From Clostridiales bacterium (GTDB lineage Bacteria; Bacillota; Clostridia; Christensenellales; Borkfalkiaceae), in the NCBI GenBank assembly GCA_015055965.1, contig SVHG01000005.1, positions 95,388 through 149,668 on the forward strand: a stretch of 54,281 bases of DNA, written 5' to 3'. Below, in pieces: positions 34,635-43,320 of this stretch (its first letter is position 1; each line of letters starts with the position of its first letter). The notes beneath the pieces were generated by a model that was not told where the DNA came from, did not search any database, and worked only from the letters and a program-made list of their open reading frames with translations. A program made the translations under genes and the position numbers.

Positions 34635-34937
34635 TCAATCTATTGCTTCAAGTAAAAAGCTAACGGGGCGAAAGCCGTCGTTGCAGGAAATAAGGGCGGA
34701 ATAGGGGTTTTTCATCCACCCGTCGTAAAAGTTTCCACCACCGTTTGCAAGCTCTGTAACGAACTCCTTAACCGACTGCCAAGCGCTTTCGCAAAAGCCC
34801 TGCGGTTTAAGCCCGTTTTCACTTATAAATACCTCCCCTTCACTAATATCGCATGTGTGCTGAATGGGGTTTTCGTATAACTGCATTAAATCCTTATGCT
34901 CTACCTTTCTTATAGCGGTAATTCTAACTCTTTTCAT
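34635..34937 (-). CDS. TIGR04076-family small protein
   Basis: The 100-residue protein follows the TIGR04076 pattern: a basic N-terminal strand (KRVRITAIRKVEH), CDISEGEVFISENGLKPQGFCESAW, a Gly-rich LANGGGNFYDGW, and a C-terminal SCNDGFRPVSFLLEAID. The family has conserved Cys residues and no settled function. The start lies one base after the stop of the upstream membrane protein, and the ribosome site AAGGG is inside that gene's end, so the two are cotranscribed. Confidence 0.75.
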   Translation of the reverse strand: MKRVRITAIRKVEHKDLMQLYENPIQHTCDISEGEVFISENGLKPQGFCESAWQSVKEFVTELANGGGNFYDGWMKNPYSALISCNDGFRPVSFLLEAID

Positions 34938-34938
34938 A

Positions 34939-35784
34939 TTATTTACCCTTTTTGTATTTAATCCCGGTAAGCTTTAAAAAAGCCTCGCCGTCGTAAGGGG
35001 GAATAACTATTGCAAAGCTTTCCCCATCCTTTTCTAAAATAAATTTATAACAGTTTTTTACCGAAAGCGCACCCGTTGCGGTGGGCTTTATTGCATATTT
35101 ACGGTATTCGTTAGCGCCGTACCCTTCATCCTTATTCCAGCAATTAAAGGTAACCTTTTCAGGTATAATTTCAAAGTCCTTAAACCATTCCTTTTTTAAG
35201 GCAAAAACCACTTGCAAATCGGCAACCATAACGCAGTTTGCTTCCGAAAAGGCCTTTACGGGCGTGTTAACGTATTTTACCGTTTTGCTAACGGGCCTTT
35301 CATCCCCGCTTTGAGTGCTGTAAACGTAAAGAAAAACGTCTATAGGCTTTGCTGAAGAGGGGATTTTTAATGATGCAACGCACTTATCGTAAATTCTTTC
35401 CCCTTCCTTTATAAGGGCAAGATACCCTTCATCCTTAGCAACCTTTTTCGCCCTACTCTTTCTATAGCGTGAAAGTAAAAAGGCAATCAACATAAAAAAG
35501 ATTGAAACACCGAACAAGCAGTATAAAATACCTTCTATTCCCTTGCCGTTTTCACTTAACGTTAACCCAAATAAAAATCCGCAAAGCAAAATAAGAGCCA
35601 GCACGTTGCAAACAACCCTTACCGCATTTAACGCAGGTGGTAATTTTGCCCTGTTTTCATACTCTTGCATTTTTTTGGTATAATCTTCCTGTTCTTTTAA
35701 ATTATTTTCGTCTACTTCCCTAGCTATAACGCTACTACTTTCGCTATAGCCTAGGTGTGTATCCACGGCAAAAAATTCCTTCAT
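34939..35784 (-). CDS. Membrane protein of unknown function
   Basis: The 281-residue protein has a charged N-terminus with a probable short coiled coil (about residues 25-45), two adjacent transmembrane helices (about residues 57-78 and 85-107), a basic stop-transfer RYRKSRAKK and a 170-residue C-terminal soluble domain rich in beta-strand-like sequence. No family was recognised. It is coupled to the TIGR04076 gene downstream. AAAGGAAAA precedes the ATG. Confidence 0.7.
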   Translation of the reverse strand: MKEFFAVDTHLGYSESSSVIAREVDENNLKEQEDYTKKMQEYENRAKLPPALNAVRVVCNVLALILLCGFLFGLTLSENGKGIEGILYCLFGVSIFFMLIAFLLSRYRKSRAKKVAKDEGYLALIKEGERIYDKCVASLKIPSSAKPIDVFLYVYSTQSGDERPVSKTVKYVNTPVKAFSEANCVMVADLQVVFALKKEWFKDFEIIPEKVTFNCWNKDEGYGANEYRKYAIKPTATGALSVKNCYKFILEKDGESFAIVIPPYDGEAFLKLTGIKYKKGK

Positions 35785-35812
35785 AATGAGTTTTCCTTTG
35801 CGTTTTATTATT

Positions 35813-35850
35813 CAAAAGTGGGGCTATAACACCGTTAACCCCACTTTAAT
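35813..35850. terminator. Hairpin with core, between leftward genes
   Basis: AAAGTGGGG pairs with CCCCACTTT around CTATAACACCGTTAA, a diverged core. It is about 50 bases after the stop of the M50 gene. The T-runs are short, so termination is likely but not certain. Confidence 0.6.
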
Positions 35851-35897
35851 TTATTTTTTAATAATGATTAGTACAACTGATTAAAGCTAAAATTTAA

Positions 35898-36908
35898 TTA
35901 GAAGTTAAAATGCTTTTCTATTTCCTTAGTAAAATAGCTAGCGCGCCTTAAAGATTTTTCATAGGCTTTGCGAAGGCTTTCCGACCAATCGGTTTCCCCG
36001 CAAGAGCTTCTAAATATACAATGGGCCCTTATAACGGCAGGGCGCGGATCTTCTTCGTTAAAGAACACTTCTGCGCGCGCCATTATGCTTTTGTCCTTAA
36101 TGCCCTGCAAAAAGTTTACGGTTATAATTTCAGGAAAGATAAGCTGGTACTCGTCGTCTATAAAATCGTCCAAGCTTAAGCTAAGCTTATTTATAACGTA
36201 AAATGCCTCTTCCTTTCTGTTTTGAAGAAGTAAATATAGGTAATGATAATAACATGCAAGCGGTTGGGTGGAGCTTTTAAAAATCTCTGCCTCGGGGGGA
36301 ATTTCACCTTGCATTTCCCTTCTTTGATGATTTACGATAGCAGCAACTATTTTGGGATGATCCTTGCGGGATATTAAAATAGAGCCGTCTGACGTTTTAT
36401 CTATAGGTAAAAGATTAACGGTTAATAAATAAAAAGCAGAGCAAGCGCCAACGCCTAACACGCAAAACCATTCGGGACTTATGATAAAAAACAAAGGCGC
36501 GATACCGACAATTGCATAAATAAATGAAAATAAAATACCGCCAAAAGCAACTAATTTAATTTCTTTATGAGTTATATCCTTCGTTGGCAAAAAGGCTGTT
36601 TCGCCCGCATCTGAAGAAAAATAGGTAAATAGCCTGAATTTTCCCGTTGTGAAATCTATAGAAAACAAGCCGAAGTTAACGTACTGCAGCTTCATTTTTA
36701 GTAGCTTTAAGAATATTACGTGTCCAAGCTCGTGGAATACCAGCGAAAATACGTAATGCAATACGAAGCCGGTTATACTAAGCATAAACGCATCCATACC
36801 GGACATATTAAAATTAATTTTAGCATACACCACTAAAACCCCAAACACCACCAACCAAACGGCAAGCAGTAAAAGGTTTATTAGCGTTTCAAGCCTTCTA
36901 TTCTTCAT
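35898..36908 (-). CDS. M50-type membrane metalloprotease
   Basis: The 336-residue protein has an HExxH zinc motif inside a membrane segment (VFHELGHVIFLKLL, about residues 61-74) and a matching downstream LLPIDKTSDGSIL (about residues 165-177), the Asp-Gly motif of site-2/M50 proteases. About five or six membrane segments lie before residue 180, followed by a 150-residue soluble tail of helices. It may cleave membrane-embedded substrates. The start overlaps the Ppx/GppA-like gene by 11 bases and has GGGAAGGG within it. Confidence 0.78.
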   Translation of the reverse strand: MKNRRLETLINLLLLAVWLVVFGVLVVYAKINFNMSGMDAFMLSITGFVLHYVFSLVFHELGHVIFLKLLKMKLQYVNFGLFSIDFTTGKFRLFTYFSSDAGETAFLPTKDITHKEIKLVAFGGILFSFIYAIVGIAPLFFIISPEWFCVLGVGACSAFYLLTVNLLPIDKTSDGSILISRKDHPKIVAAIVNHQRREMQGEIPPEAEIFKSSTQPLACYYHYLYLLLQNRKEEAFYVINKLSLSLDDFIDDEYQLIFPEIITVNFLQGIKDKSIMARAEVFFNEEDPRPAVIRAHCIFRSSCGETDWSESLRKAYEKSLRRASYFTKEIEKHFNF

Positions 36909-37785
36909 ATCCCTTCCCCATTATTTTTGAAAGATAATAGCCTTCTAGGTTATCGTTTTCTGTAAATATTACTTCCTTTGCGTTTATAAATTTTACTAGC
37001 CGACTTATTATAAGCGCCCCGGAATGAATAACCCTAGAACGCATTTCCCTAATTTTATAATCACTTTGCAAACTTTCAGGCGACTTAGCGTAAAAGGTTT
37101 TTGCCATTAAAAGAATTTCGTTAGCAGTCATTTTTAAACCGCTTGTTAAATCCCTATTAAAAACTTCTAATCCGCTATGCACGAACGCCATATTATTTGC
37201 CGTTCCGCCAATGGCGTAAACCTGCCCAATTTCACTTGGCAAGGGTGGAAGCCTTTTAATTTCTTCTTCTATTTTTAAAAGCGCCCCTTCATAATCTCTT
37301 TTGCAGATATCGGTAAGAACAACCGCGCCGATTGGAATAGAATAGGCGTAAACTATTTTTCCATTCCTTGCAATCACTAGCTCACTTGAAGCCCCGCCCA
37401 CGTCTATAACGCAACCGTCTTTACCTTCAAGCGCGCCCAAGATGCCCATTTCAGCTTCCTTTTTACCAGATAAAACGTCTATTTTTATACCGTATAAATT
37501 AGTAAACCGTTCACAAAAATCAATACCGTTTAAGGAATTTCTTACCGCAGCGGTTGCAAAAACCAAAATTTTTGCGTTGTTTTCCTTGGCAATATTTATA
37601 AGCTCACCCAAGCCGTCTAGCGTTCTTTTAACGGACTCTTCGTTTAAAACCCCACCAACCATTTTGCTAGCAAGCTGGGTGGTAATATTCTTTCTTAAAA
37701 GCACCCCTTCGTTTAAGGAAAGCCTTAGTCTTACGGAATTACTTCCTATATCTATAATTGCAATATATTCGTTATTTAGCTTCAT
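36898..37785 (-). CDS. Ppx/GppA phosphatase-family protein
   Basis: The 295-residue cytoplasmic protein has the actin-like ATPase fold of exopolyphosphatases and pppGpp phosphatases: IAIIDIGSNSVRLRL (phosphate 1), FATAAVRNSLNG, VIDVGGASSELVI (phosphate 2) and YAIGGTANN. It is the short form without the C-terminal HD-like domain. Whether it acts on polyphosphate or pppGpp cannot be told. Translation is coupled to the M50 gene. The ribosome site is weak. Confidence 0.87.
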   Translation of the reverse strand: MKLNNEYIAIIDIGSNSVRLRLSLNEGVLLRKNITTQLASKMVGGVLNEESVKRTLDGLGELINIAKENNAKILVFATAAVRNSLNGIDFCERFTNLYGIKIDVLSGKKEAEMGILGALEGKDGCVIDVGGASSELVIARNGKIVYAYSIPIGAVVLTDICKRDYEGALLKIEEEIKRLPPLPSEIGQVYAIGGTANNMAFVHSGLEVFNRDLTSGLKMTANEILLMAKTFYAKSPESLQSDYKIREMRSRVIHSGALIISRLVKFINAKEVIFTENDNLEGYYLSKIMGKGYEE

Positions 37786-37873
37786 ATCGGTAAAATTTAT
37801 CTGCGGTTAAAAAAAGGGGCTTTGGGGCGTTTGTTAAATAAACGCACTTTAATATAGTTAAAAATCGTTAGAG

Positions 37874-37914
37874 AAAAACGCGCGTATAAGGCGATAATCG
37901 CTTTATACGCGCAC
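37874..37914 (-). terminator. Terminator of yabP-yabQ-divIC with core sequence
   Basis: A near-perfect palindrome, GCGCGTATAA..GCGAT with ATCGC..TTATACGCGC, contains the GCGATAATCG core variant. On the minus strand it ends in GTTTTTC. It starts 9 bases after the divIC stop. Confidence 0.85.
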
Positions 37915-37922
37915 TTCGAGTG

Positions 37923-38186
37923 CTATTTATCACGTTCGTAAACGTAGCCAAGCTCGTTGGCGCGTTCTTCAATTTTCCATTCGTTAAGCCAACGGTCTAT
38001 ATCGTTTTGAACCTCTTCGTTTTGTTGGCGAAGAGTAGCTATTTCTGCGTTTAGCTGTTCTATTTTTGCGCGCTTTCCGTTTATTATGCTCATTTGATAA
38101 ACTAGCGTGCCTACCAAAATGAAGAGTAATAAAACGGCGGATGCGGTTACCGCAGCGGCTATTCTTTGTAGCTTTTCTAAGGTCAT
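37923..38186 (-). CDS. divIC: Septum formation initiator DivIC/FtsB
   Basis: The 87-residue protein has a short cytoplasmic start, one transmembrane helix (about residues 9-31), and a coiled coil (about residues 34-68: KIEQLNAEIATLRQQNEEVQNDI) followed by ERANELGYVYERDK, the C-terminal DivIC/FtsB signature. It is a bitopic divisome protein acting with FtsL and DivIB outside the membrane. The order yabP-yabQ-divIC is that of Bacillus. Its first two thirds lie inside yabQ in another frame. Confidence 0.88.
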   Translation of the reverse strand: MTLEKLQRIAAAVTASAVLLLFILVGTLVYQMSIINGKRAKIEQLNAEIATLRQQNEEVQNDIDRWLNEWKIEERANELGYVYERDK

Positions 38187-38529
38187 AAAGCCTATTTTTC
38201 CCCTTGAGTAATAACTTTATAGCCCTATTATACAACCTTTTTGCAAATTTTGCAATTATTTTAGCTATTGTTTTTAAGTATATATAAAAACCTAATATAC
38301 AGCTAAGCGCCATATATAGCCTTAACTGCCCCAGATTATAGCGATTTTTCATATATACGAAAAAAAAGCTAAGCAAAACTATTCGCCCGCCCATAAGCGC
38401 GCTTTTAAAAAGGTTTATCTCTTTTTCCACAAAAAATCCGTCAAGGAAAAAGGTTAACAAGCCAAAAAGGTAGCCGAATGCAAAGCAAAGCAAAAAATAA
38501 CTAAACTGAAGATCCTGTTCAAACGTCAT
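37984..38529 (-). CDS. yabQ: Spore cortex biosynthesis protein YabQ
   Basis: The 181-residue protein has three or four membrane segments (about residues 9-30, 42-60, 66-90) and a basic tail, as in YabQ, a forespore outer-membrane protein needed for spore cortex formation. It starts with a 4-base overlap with yabP (AATGA). Unusually, the last 67 or so codons (about 38186-37984) overlap divIC in another frame. This tail is Lys/Arg/Ser-rich and low in complexity, so it may be read-on sequence rather than a conserved domain. Confidence 0.82.
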   Translation of the reverse strand: MTFEQDLQFSYFLLCFAFGYLFGLLTFFLDGFFVEKEINLFKSALMGGRIVLLSFFFVYMKNRYNLGQLRLYMALSCILGFYIYLKTIAKIIAKFAKRLYNRAIKLLLKGKNRLYDLRKATKNSRCGNRIRRFITLHFGRHASLSNEHNKRKARKNRTAKRRNSYSSPTKRRGSKRYRPLA

Positions 38530-38786
38530 TTAAGTAGCTTTTTAACAAGAGAGGTTTTTTGCCCTGCGTATTTAATTTCAGTTATAAGTCCTTCTGCGCT
38601 AAAGGTGGCGTTTTGCTTAGAAAAAGCGCCCATTTTTAGGTTTGTGCCGTTTAAAAAAATTCTTTTACCACCAACAAGAACCAGCTTTATGCTTTCTGCC
38701 GTAACACTTTCTACCTCTGCAACGGCGGTAACGCAAATTTTTTTTTGACCTTCTAGCGTTATTAAATGCCCTTTATTATCTTCCAT
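38526..38786 (-). CDS. yabP: Sporulation protein YabP
   Basis: The 86-residue protein begins MEDNKGHLITLEGQKK at the ATG at 38786; the longer frame from a TTG at 38837 is less likely. It shows the YabP/YqfC pattern: ITLEGQKKICVTAVAEVESVTAESIKLVL, GKRIFLNGTNLKM, and a final strand EGLITEIKY. YabP is required for spore cortex formation. It is the first gene of a yabP-yabQ-divIC operon. Confidence 0.85.
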   Translation of the reverse strand: MEDNKGHLITLEGQKKICVTAVAEVESVTAESIKLVLVGGKRIFLNGTNLKMGAFSKQNATFSAEGLITEIKYAGQKTSLVKKLLK

Positions 38787-38945
38787 AAAAAATAAAAATC
38801 CCTTATAATTTATTAAAACTGCCCCTTTTTTATGCAATTAAAGTAATAAAAAGCATATAATTTATATATTTTTTTAATAAAATTGCAAAAAAACCGTTAA
38901 AAATGGGTTAAAAGAGAGAAAACATCATAATTGAATGCTTTTTTG

Positions 38946-38974
38946 TTTACAATAAAGTATTTTTATGCTATAAT
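38946..38974 (+). promoter_or_regulatory. Promoter of the CorC/HlyC gene
   Basis: TTTACA, 17 bases, TATAAT, 68 bases before the ATG. Confidence 0.75.
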
Positions 38975-39042
38975 TTAAAAACAATAATTTGGGGAATTGC
39001 AATAAAAAATAAGCAAATCCCTGTTACGAAAAGGAGAAAAAA

Positions 39043-40341
39043 ATGGACTCTGACGACCCTGAACCTGACAGTATTACCTTACATATTTTTATATGCGTAA
39101 TACTAATTATTCTATCTGCATTCTTTTCTGCAACCGAAACTGCGTTTTCATCAGTTAACAAAACCAAGCTTCGCACGAAGGCTCAAGAGGGCCACAAGGG
39201 CGCAAAGCAAGCGCTTGACTTAGCTGAAAACTTCGATAAGGTTCTTTCCACTATTTTAGTTGGTAACAATATCGTTAATATTACCTTATCAAGCTTATGC
39301 TTAATTATTTTTGAACAGATATTAAGCGGTAACACGAACGTTGCAGCAACGGTTTCTACGGCAGTAACCACCGTTTTAGTATTAATATTCGGTGAAATTA
39401 CCCCCAAAATGATAGCAAAGGAAAAAAGCTATGGCGCTACGGTAGTTTTAGGCTATCCCATAAAGTTTTTTATGATAATTTTATGGCCCATAACCTTCCT
39501 CTTTGCAGGGCTTAAGGTTTTACTTAAAAAGATATTTAAGCTTGAAGGGGGAGAAAAGATTACTGAAGAGGAATTGCTTACCATCGTTGAAGAAGCTCAG
39601 GAGGACGGAGCGCTTAACGAAAGTGAAACTCAGCTTATTTCAAGCTCTATTGAGTTTGACGACGTTTTAGTAGAGGATATTTTAGTTCCCAGAGTGGGCG
39701 TGATTGCGGTTTCGCTTGATATGCCTATGGAACAGATAAAAAAGCTTTTCCTTGAATACAATTTCTCACGTATGCCCGTATATAAAGGCACGATAGATTC
39801 AATAGTTGGTATGATTCACAACATTGACTTCTTTGCCGCGTTAGAAAGGGGTGAAACCACTATTAAAAACGCTATTTCGCCCGTTGCTTACGCAACCGAG
39901 CACATGAAGATTTCTATTCTTCTTAAAAATATGCAAAAGCAAAAGGTACACATGGCTATCGTTGTGGACGAGTACGGCGGAACGCTTGGTATTGCTACGC
40001 TAGAGGATATTTTAGAAGAGCTTGTTGGCGAAATTTGGGACGAGCACGACGAAATTGTAAACTACTTCACCAAAATAGACGACTTAACCTATATGGTAGA
40101 CGGTAGAGCAGAGCTTGATAAGTTCTTTACCCTATTCGGCTTAGACGGTGACGATAAAGAGTTTGAAACTCAAACGGTTAGCGGTTGGGTTATTGAACAA
40201 ACGGGTACGTTCCCCAAAAAATTTGACAGCTTTGATTATAAAAACCTTACCATTATCACAAATAAATTAACCCAAAGAAGGGTTTTAGACGTTAAGGTTG
40301 TTATAAATCCCGTTGAAGAAGAGGATAATAAAGAAGACTAA
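39043..40341 (+). CDS. CorC/HlyC-family transporter-associated protein (DUF21-CBS)
   Basis: The 432-residue protein has a DUF21/CNNM membrane domain (about residues 1-185, three or four helices, [17 protein letters not shown] and [11 protein letters not shown]), a CBS pair (about residues 205-325, [10 protein letters not shown] and [25 protein letters not shown]) and a C-terminal CorC_HlyC domain (about residues 340-425, [12 protein letters not shown]). Such proteins are linked to Mg2+/Co2+ efflux or to haemolysin-like functions. A membrane magnesium role would complement the two mgtE genes. AAAGGAG precedes the ATG. Confidence 0.9.
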   Translation: MDSDDPEPDSITLHIFICVILIILSAFFSATETAFSSVNKTKLRTKAQEGHKGAKQALDLAENFDKVLSTILVGNNIVNITLSSLCLIIFEQILSGNTNVAATVSTAVTTVLVLIFGEITPKMIAKEKSYGATVVLGYPIKFFMIILWPITFLFAGLKVLLKKIFKLEGGEKITEEELLTIVEEAQEDGALNESETQLISSSIEFDDVLVEDILVPRVGVIAVSLDMPMEQIKKLFLEYNFSRMPVYKGTIDSIVGMIHNIDFFAALERGETTIKNAISPVAYATEHMKISILLKNMQKQKVHMAIVVDEYGGTLGIATLEDILEELVGEIWDEHDEIVNYFTKIDDLTYMVDGRAELDKFFTLFGLDGDDKEFETQTVSGWVIEQTGTFPKKFDSFDYKNLTIITNKLTQRRVLDVKVVINPVEEEDNKED

Positions 40342-40355
40342 TATTTACTAAAGAT

Positions 40356-40397
40356 AATAGCAATGGAGGGGGCTTGCTTTTCCGTTGCTATTTTTAT
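40356..40397 (+). terminator. Terminator of the CorC/HlyC gene
   Basis: AATAGCAATGGA pairs imperfectly with TCCGTTGCTATT, followed by TTTTTATTT. Confidence 0.75.
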
Positions 40398-40483
40398 TTA
40401 CCCTTATAAAAAACCACTTTTAGTGGCTAATTCATAAAATATTTAACCTTAAGCTTACTATTTTTACTTATTTGGAGGTTTTT

Positions 40484-41272
40484 ATGAAAAAATTAGGTTT
40501 AGCGCTTGGCGCAGGCGGCTCGCGCGGGATTGCGCATATTGGCTTTTTAAAAGCGCTTGAAGATAACGGTATTAAACCGGACTATATATCAGGCACTTCC
40601 ATGGGCTCTGTTGTGGGTAGCTTTTACGCAATGGGTATTTCCCCTTCGTATATGATTAAAGTTGCTCTTTCCCTTCGCGCAAGAGATCTTTTAGACCTTT
40701 CGCCTATCGCCATTAAAAACGGCACTTTATTAAAAAGTAAAAAAATGTCTGCCCTACTTCACAGATATCTGCACGACACCTTAATAGAGGATTTAAAAAT
40801 CCCCTTTGCCTGCGTTGGACTTGATATTATAAGCGGTAAAAAGGTGGTTTTCGATCAAGGCGAGGTTGCTACTGCCGTTCAGGCAAGCTCTTCTATCCCC
40901 ATGGTTTTTGCTCCCGTTGCTTATGAAAATATGCTTGTTGCAGACGGAGGTCCACTTTGCCGAGTGCCCGTGGAGGAAGTTAGAAATTTGGGTGCAGACG
41001 TGGTTGTTGGCGTTGACGTTTTAGGCCCTGTTCGTGAAATGGAAGAAATTAAGAGCATACTTGGCTATACACTTAGAATTATAGATATATACGATAGCAC
41101 CGTTAACGATTACGCGCTAAAGCAAAACCCACCCGATATGCTTTGCGTGCCGGAGCTTGGCGATATGAGTCAATATAAAATAGATTCAGCTCAGATGCAA
41201 CGCGCATACGAAATGGGCTACGAAAGCGCCATTAATATAATTGACGAACTAAAAAGAAAGCTACGCGATTAA
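40484..41272 (+). CDS. Patatin-like phospholipase (RssA/YlbK type)
   Basis: The ATG at 40484 follows GGAGG by 5 bases; an in-frame ATG at 40472 has no such site. The 262-residue protein has the oxyanion motif GAGGSRG (about residues 8-14), the nucleophile GTSMGS (about residues 37-42, GxSxG) and the catalytic Asp in VADGGPLC (about residue 150). It is the small bacterial patatin type, a likely intracellular lipid acyl hydrolase. No substrate can be inferred. A terminator with the core follows. Confidence 0.9.
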   Translation: MKKLGLALGAGGSRGIAHIGFLKALEDNGIKPDYISGTSMGSVVGSFYAMGISPSYMIKVALSLRARDLLDLSPIAIKNGTLLKSKKMSALLHRYLHDTLIEDLKIPFACVGLDIISGKKVVFDQGEVATAVQASSSIPMVFAPVAYENMLVADGGPLCRVPVEEVRNLGADVVVGVDVLGPVREMEEIKSILGYTLRIIDIYDSTVNDYALKQNPPDMLCVPELGDMSQYKIDSAQMQRAYEMGYESAINIIDELKRKLRD

Positions 41273-41288
41273 TTAACCTTATAAAATA

Positions 41289-41328
41289 AAAAAGTGCCGG
41301 CATAACGCAATTATCGGCACTTTTATTT
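41289..41328. terminator. Bidirectional terminator with core loop
   Basis: AAAAGTGCCG pairs with CGGCACTTTT around GCATAACGCAATTAT, another core variant. T-runs flank it on both sides; it lies between the convergent patatin and miaA genes. Confidence 0.85.
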
Positions 41329-41376
41329 TTTTGTTTATCTTTATTACCATTTATTTTTTTAGGGGTAATTCTTTTT

Positions 41377-42255
41377 TTATTTATTATAAAAATCTTTGCA
41401 AAGTTTTATTGCTTCAGCGGTGAAATCGCCCGTCATATCTAACCACACGGCGTTCTTTTCCTTTTTAAACCACGTGATTTGGCGTTTTGCAAAGTGGCGA
41501 ATTTCCTTTAGTAGCTCTGCGCGGTAGTCCTCGTAAGAATATAAGCCGTTTAAATATCTGTTAGTGTAACGGTATTCAAGCCCAAGCCCTTCTAAAAATT
41601 GCTCGGTTGCGCCCTCGTCTTTTAAGCGCTTAACCTCTTCTACCATACCCATTTGCAAACGCCTATCTAAGCGCTCCTCTATTCTTTTATATAGCTCTTC
41701 TCTTGGGTAAACTAACACCAACTGCATAACCTCGTAAAGGGGCTCGCTTTCCTTATGAGATACGCCCTTTATGGCTTTTTCTAATCTGCGCGCTAAATGG
41801 CGTGGGGATATACCTTCGGGAATTTCTAACCCTAAAGCGGTAAGCTCTTGTTCTATTTGCTCTTTAGAAAGTGTGTTTATGCGGGCGCGAAGCTGCTCGT
41901 CAACCTCTTCTTCGCCCATATTAAACCCTTCACAAACAGCGCGCGAATAAAGCCCCGTTCCGCCAACCAAAAAGGCCCTTTTACCACGTGACAATATATC
42001 GTTAATCGCGTTATAGGCTAATTTTTGATATTCTGAAACGCTAAAATAATCGTTCGGGTTAATTATATCTATTAAATGATGAACGGCCATTTCTTGCTCT
42101 TCTTTAGTAACCTTACCCGTGCCTAAATCTAAGCCCCTAAAGACCTGACGGGAATCACAAGAAACTATTTCGCCGTTAAATTCATTTGCCAAAACGATAC
42201 CCAAATCGCTTTTACCTGAAGCGGTTGTACCAACAACCGAAACCAGCTTTTGCAT
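41377..42255 (-). CDS. miaA: tRNA dimethylallyltransferase
   Basis: The ATG at 42255 follows AAGGAG; an upstream start at 42285 is less likely. The 292-residue enzyme adds a dimethylallyl group to A37 of tRNAs that read UNN codons. Motifs in order: P-loop GTTASGKSDLG (about residues 8-18), DSRQVFRGLDLGTGK (catalytic Asp), HHLIDIINPNDYFSV, FLVGGTGLY, and a C-terminal KRQITWFKKEKNAVWLD. Length fits the family. Confidence 0.95.
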   Translation of the reverse strand: MQKLVSVVGTTASGKSDLGIVLANEFNGEIVSCDSRQVFRGLDLGTGKVTKEEQEMAVHHLIDIINPNDYFSVSEYQKLAYNAINDILSRGKRAFLVGGTGLYSRAVCEGFNMGEEEVDEQLRARINTLSKEQIEQELTALGLEIPEGISPRHLARRLEKAIKGVSHKESEPLYEVMQLVLVYPREELYKRIEERLDRRLQMGMVEEVKRLKDEGATEQFLEGLGLEYRYTNRYLNGLYSYEDYRAELLKEIRHFAKRQITWFKKEKNAVWLDMTGDFTAEAIKLCKDFYNK

Positions 42256-42267
42256 ATCTAACTCCTT

Positions 42268-42302
42268 AAAAAACACCCTTGCCAAAAAAAGGCAAGGGTA
42301 AC
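42268..42302 (-). terminator. Terminator of the cyclophilin-like lipoprotein gene
   Basis: ACCCTTGCC pairs with GGCAAGGGT around seven bases; on the minus strand a TTTTTT run follows, ending just before the miaA ribosome site. Confidence 0.85.
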
Positions 42303-42331
42303 TTTTTTATTTAGGTTAATTAAGAATTTAA

Positions 42332-43222
42332 TTATTTCTTATTGATTAATTCAATTTTAACAATCTTAACGGTAACGGTGGGAATATGCATAAAGTTTTC
42401 GCTAACGGTAATCTTGTTGCTTAAATCGTTTAATTGATCTTCGGTAATCATCTTTTCTTCTGCAACAGCCTTATTTTGTAAGTCAGCTTCAGTTAAAAGA
42501 CCTTCAAAGTATGCCATTTCGCCGTCGTATTCAGCGTAAGTGATGTAAGAACCGGTCCAATCCTTAGAGCCTTCAACGTCACCGTTAACCTCATCCTTTA
42601 AGCAGTAGAAAACCTTTCTGCCGTTAGCGTCTGCAATACATTCTTTAATCTTTAAAACTCTTTCTAAGCTGCTTAAGTATTCCATAGAAGAGCTATCAGC
42701 TTCCTTATTGCCGTCGTCGCTAAGAATTTTACCGAATACGCAGTAGTTTGATGCTTGGAAGGGAGCGCTTGCAGATAAAGCTACAACTAAAGTTGCCTTA
42801 CCGCTGTTAATATCGTCCTTTTCACGCTTTAATAAAATAGCACCGGAGCTTACTGAAAGCTTATTACCGGTTAAGCCTGCGTTTTCAAATTCGCCCTTAA
42901 CTGCTGCGCCTTGGTTGAGCTCTTCAAGCTGACCGTTTACAAGCTTGTAGTCACCAAATTGGAAGTAAGTTGAAAGAACGTTAGTAACGTCTAAACCGTT
43001 ATAGTAACCGTCTTCAATTAAATCAATTACGTGTTGAACGGTTTCGGGCGCGTAGTTAACGTATAGCTTTGCTTCTACTTCTACCTGCTCGTCATCAAGC
43101 TGAAGGGTGATTTGAATTCTTTGAATTTTGCTACCACCTTCTACTTCATCACAAGCCGTGAAAGAGAAGATAACGGTTAATGCTAAAGCTATAGCAATAA
43201 TTTTAGTGAAAAGTTTGTTCAT
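42332..43222 (-). CDS. Cyclophilin-like lipoprotein, diverged
   Basis: The 296-residue protein has a lipoprotein signal with lipobox SFTAC (Cys at about residue 24). The N-terminal half follows the peptidyl-prolyl isomerase pattern: VEAKLYVNYAPETVQHVIDL, then DGYYNGLDVTNV where active cyclophilins have the Arg-containing FHRV, then FQFGDY. The catalytic Arg is not present there, and the usual GxxSxA-SQFF block is replaced by LLKREKDDINSG and SAPFQASNYCVFGK. It is probably a surface fold-derivative with weak or no isomerase activity. TAGGAGGAA precedes the ATG. Confidence 0.75.
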   Translation of the reverse strand: MNKLFTKIIAIALALTVIFSFTACDEVEGGSKIQRIQITLQLDDEQVEVEAKLYVNYAPETVQHVIDLIEDGYYNGLDVTNVLSTYFQFGDYKLVNGQLEELNQGAAVKGEFENAGLTGNKLSVSSGAILLKREKDDINSGKATLVVALSASAPFQASNYCVFGKILSDDGNKEADSSSMEYLSSLERVLKIKECIADANGRKVFYCLKDEVNGDVEGSKDWTGSYITYAEYDGEMAYFEGLLTEADLQNKAVAEEKMITEDQLNDLSNKITVSENFMHIPTVTVKIVKIELINKK

Positions 43223-43261
43223 TGTATTCCTCCTAAGGAAGTTATTATTATTTTTTTCTTG

Positions 43262-43295
43262 TTTAGTGGCGCTATAACGCGATTAACGCGCATTT
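43262..43295 (+). repeat. Extended core repeat between leftward genes
   Basis: TTAGTGGCG then CTATAACGCGATTAACG then CGCATTT. It lies 30 bases after the stop of the zinc-ribbon gene and upstream of the cyclophilin-like gene. Confidence 0.7.
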
Positions 43296-43320
43296 AAAGC
43301 GCAAAAGTAAAGCCATTTAT

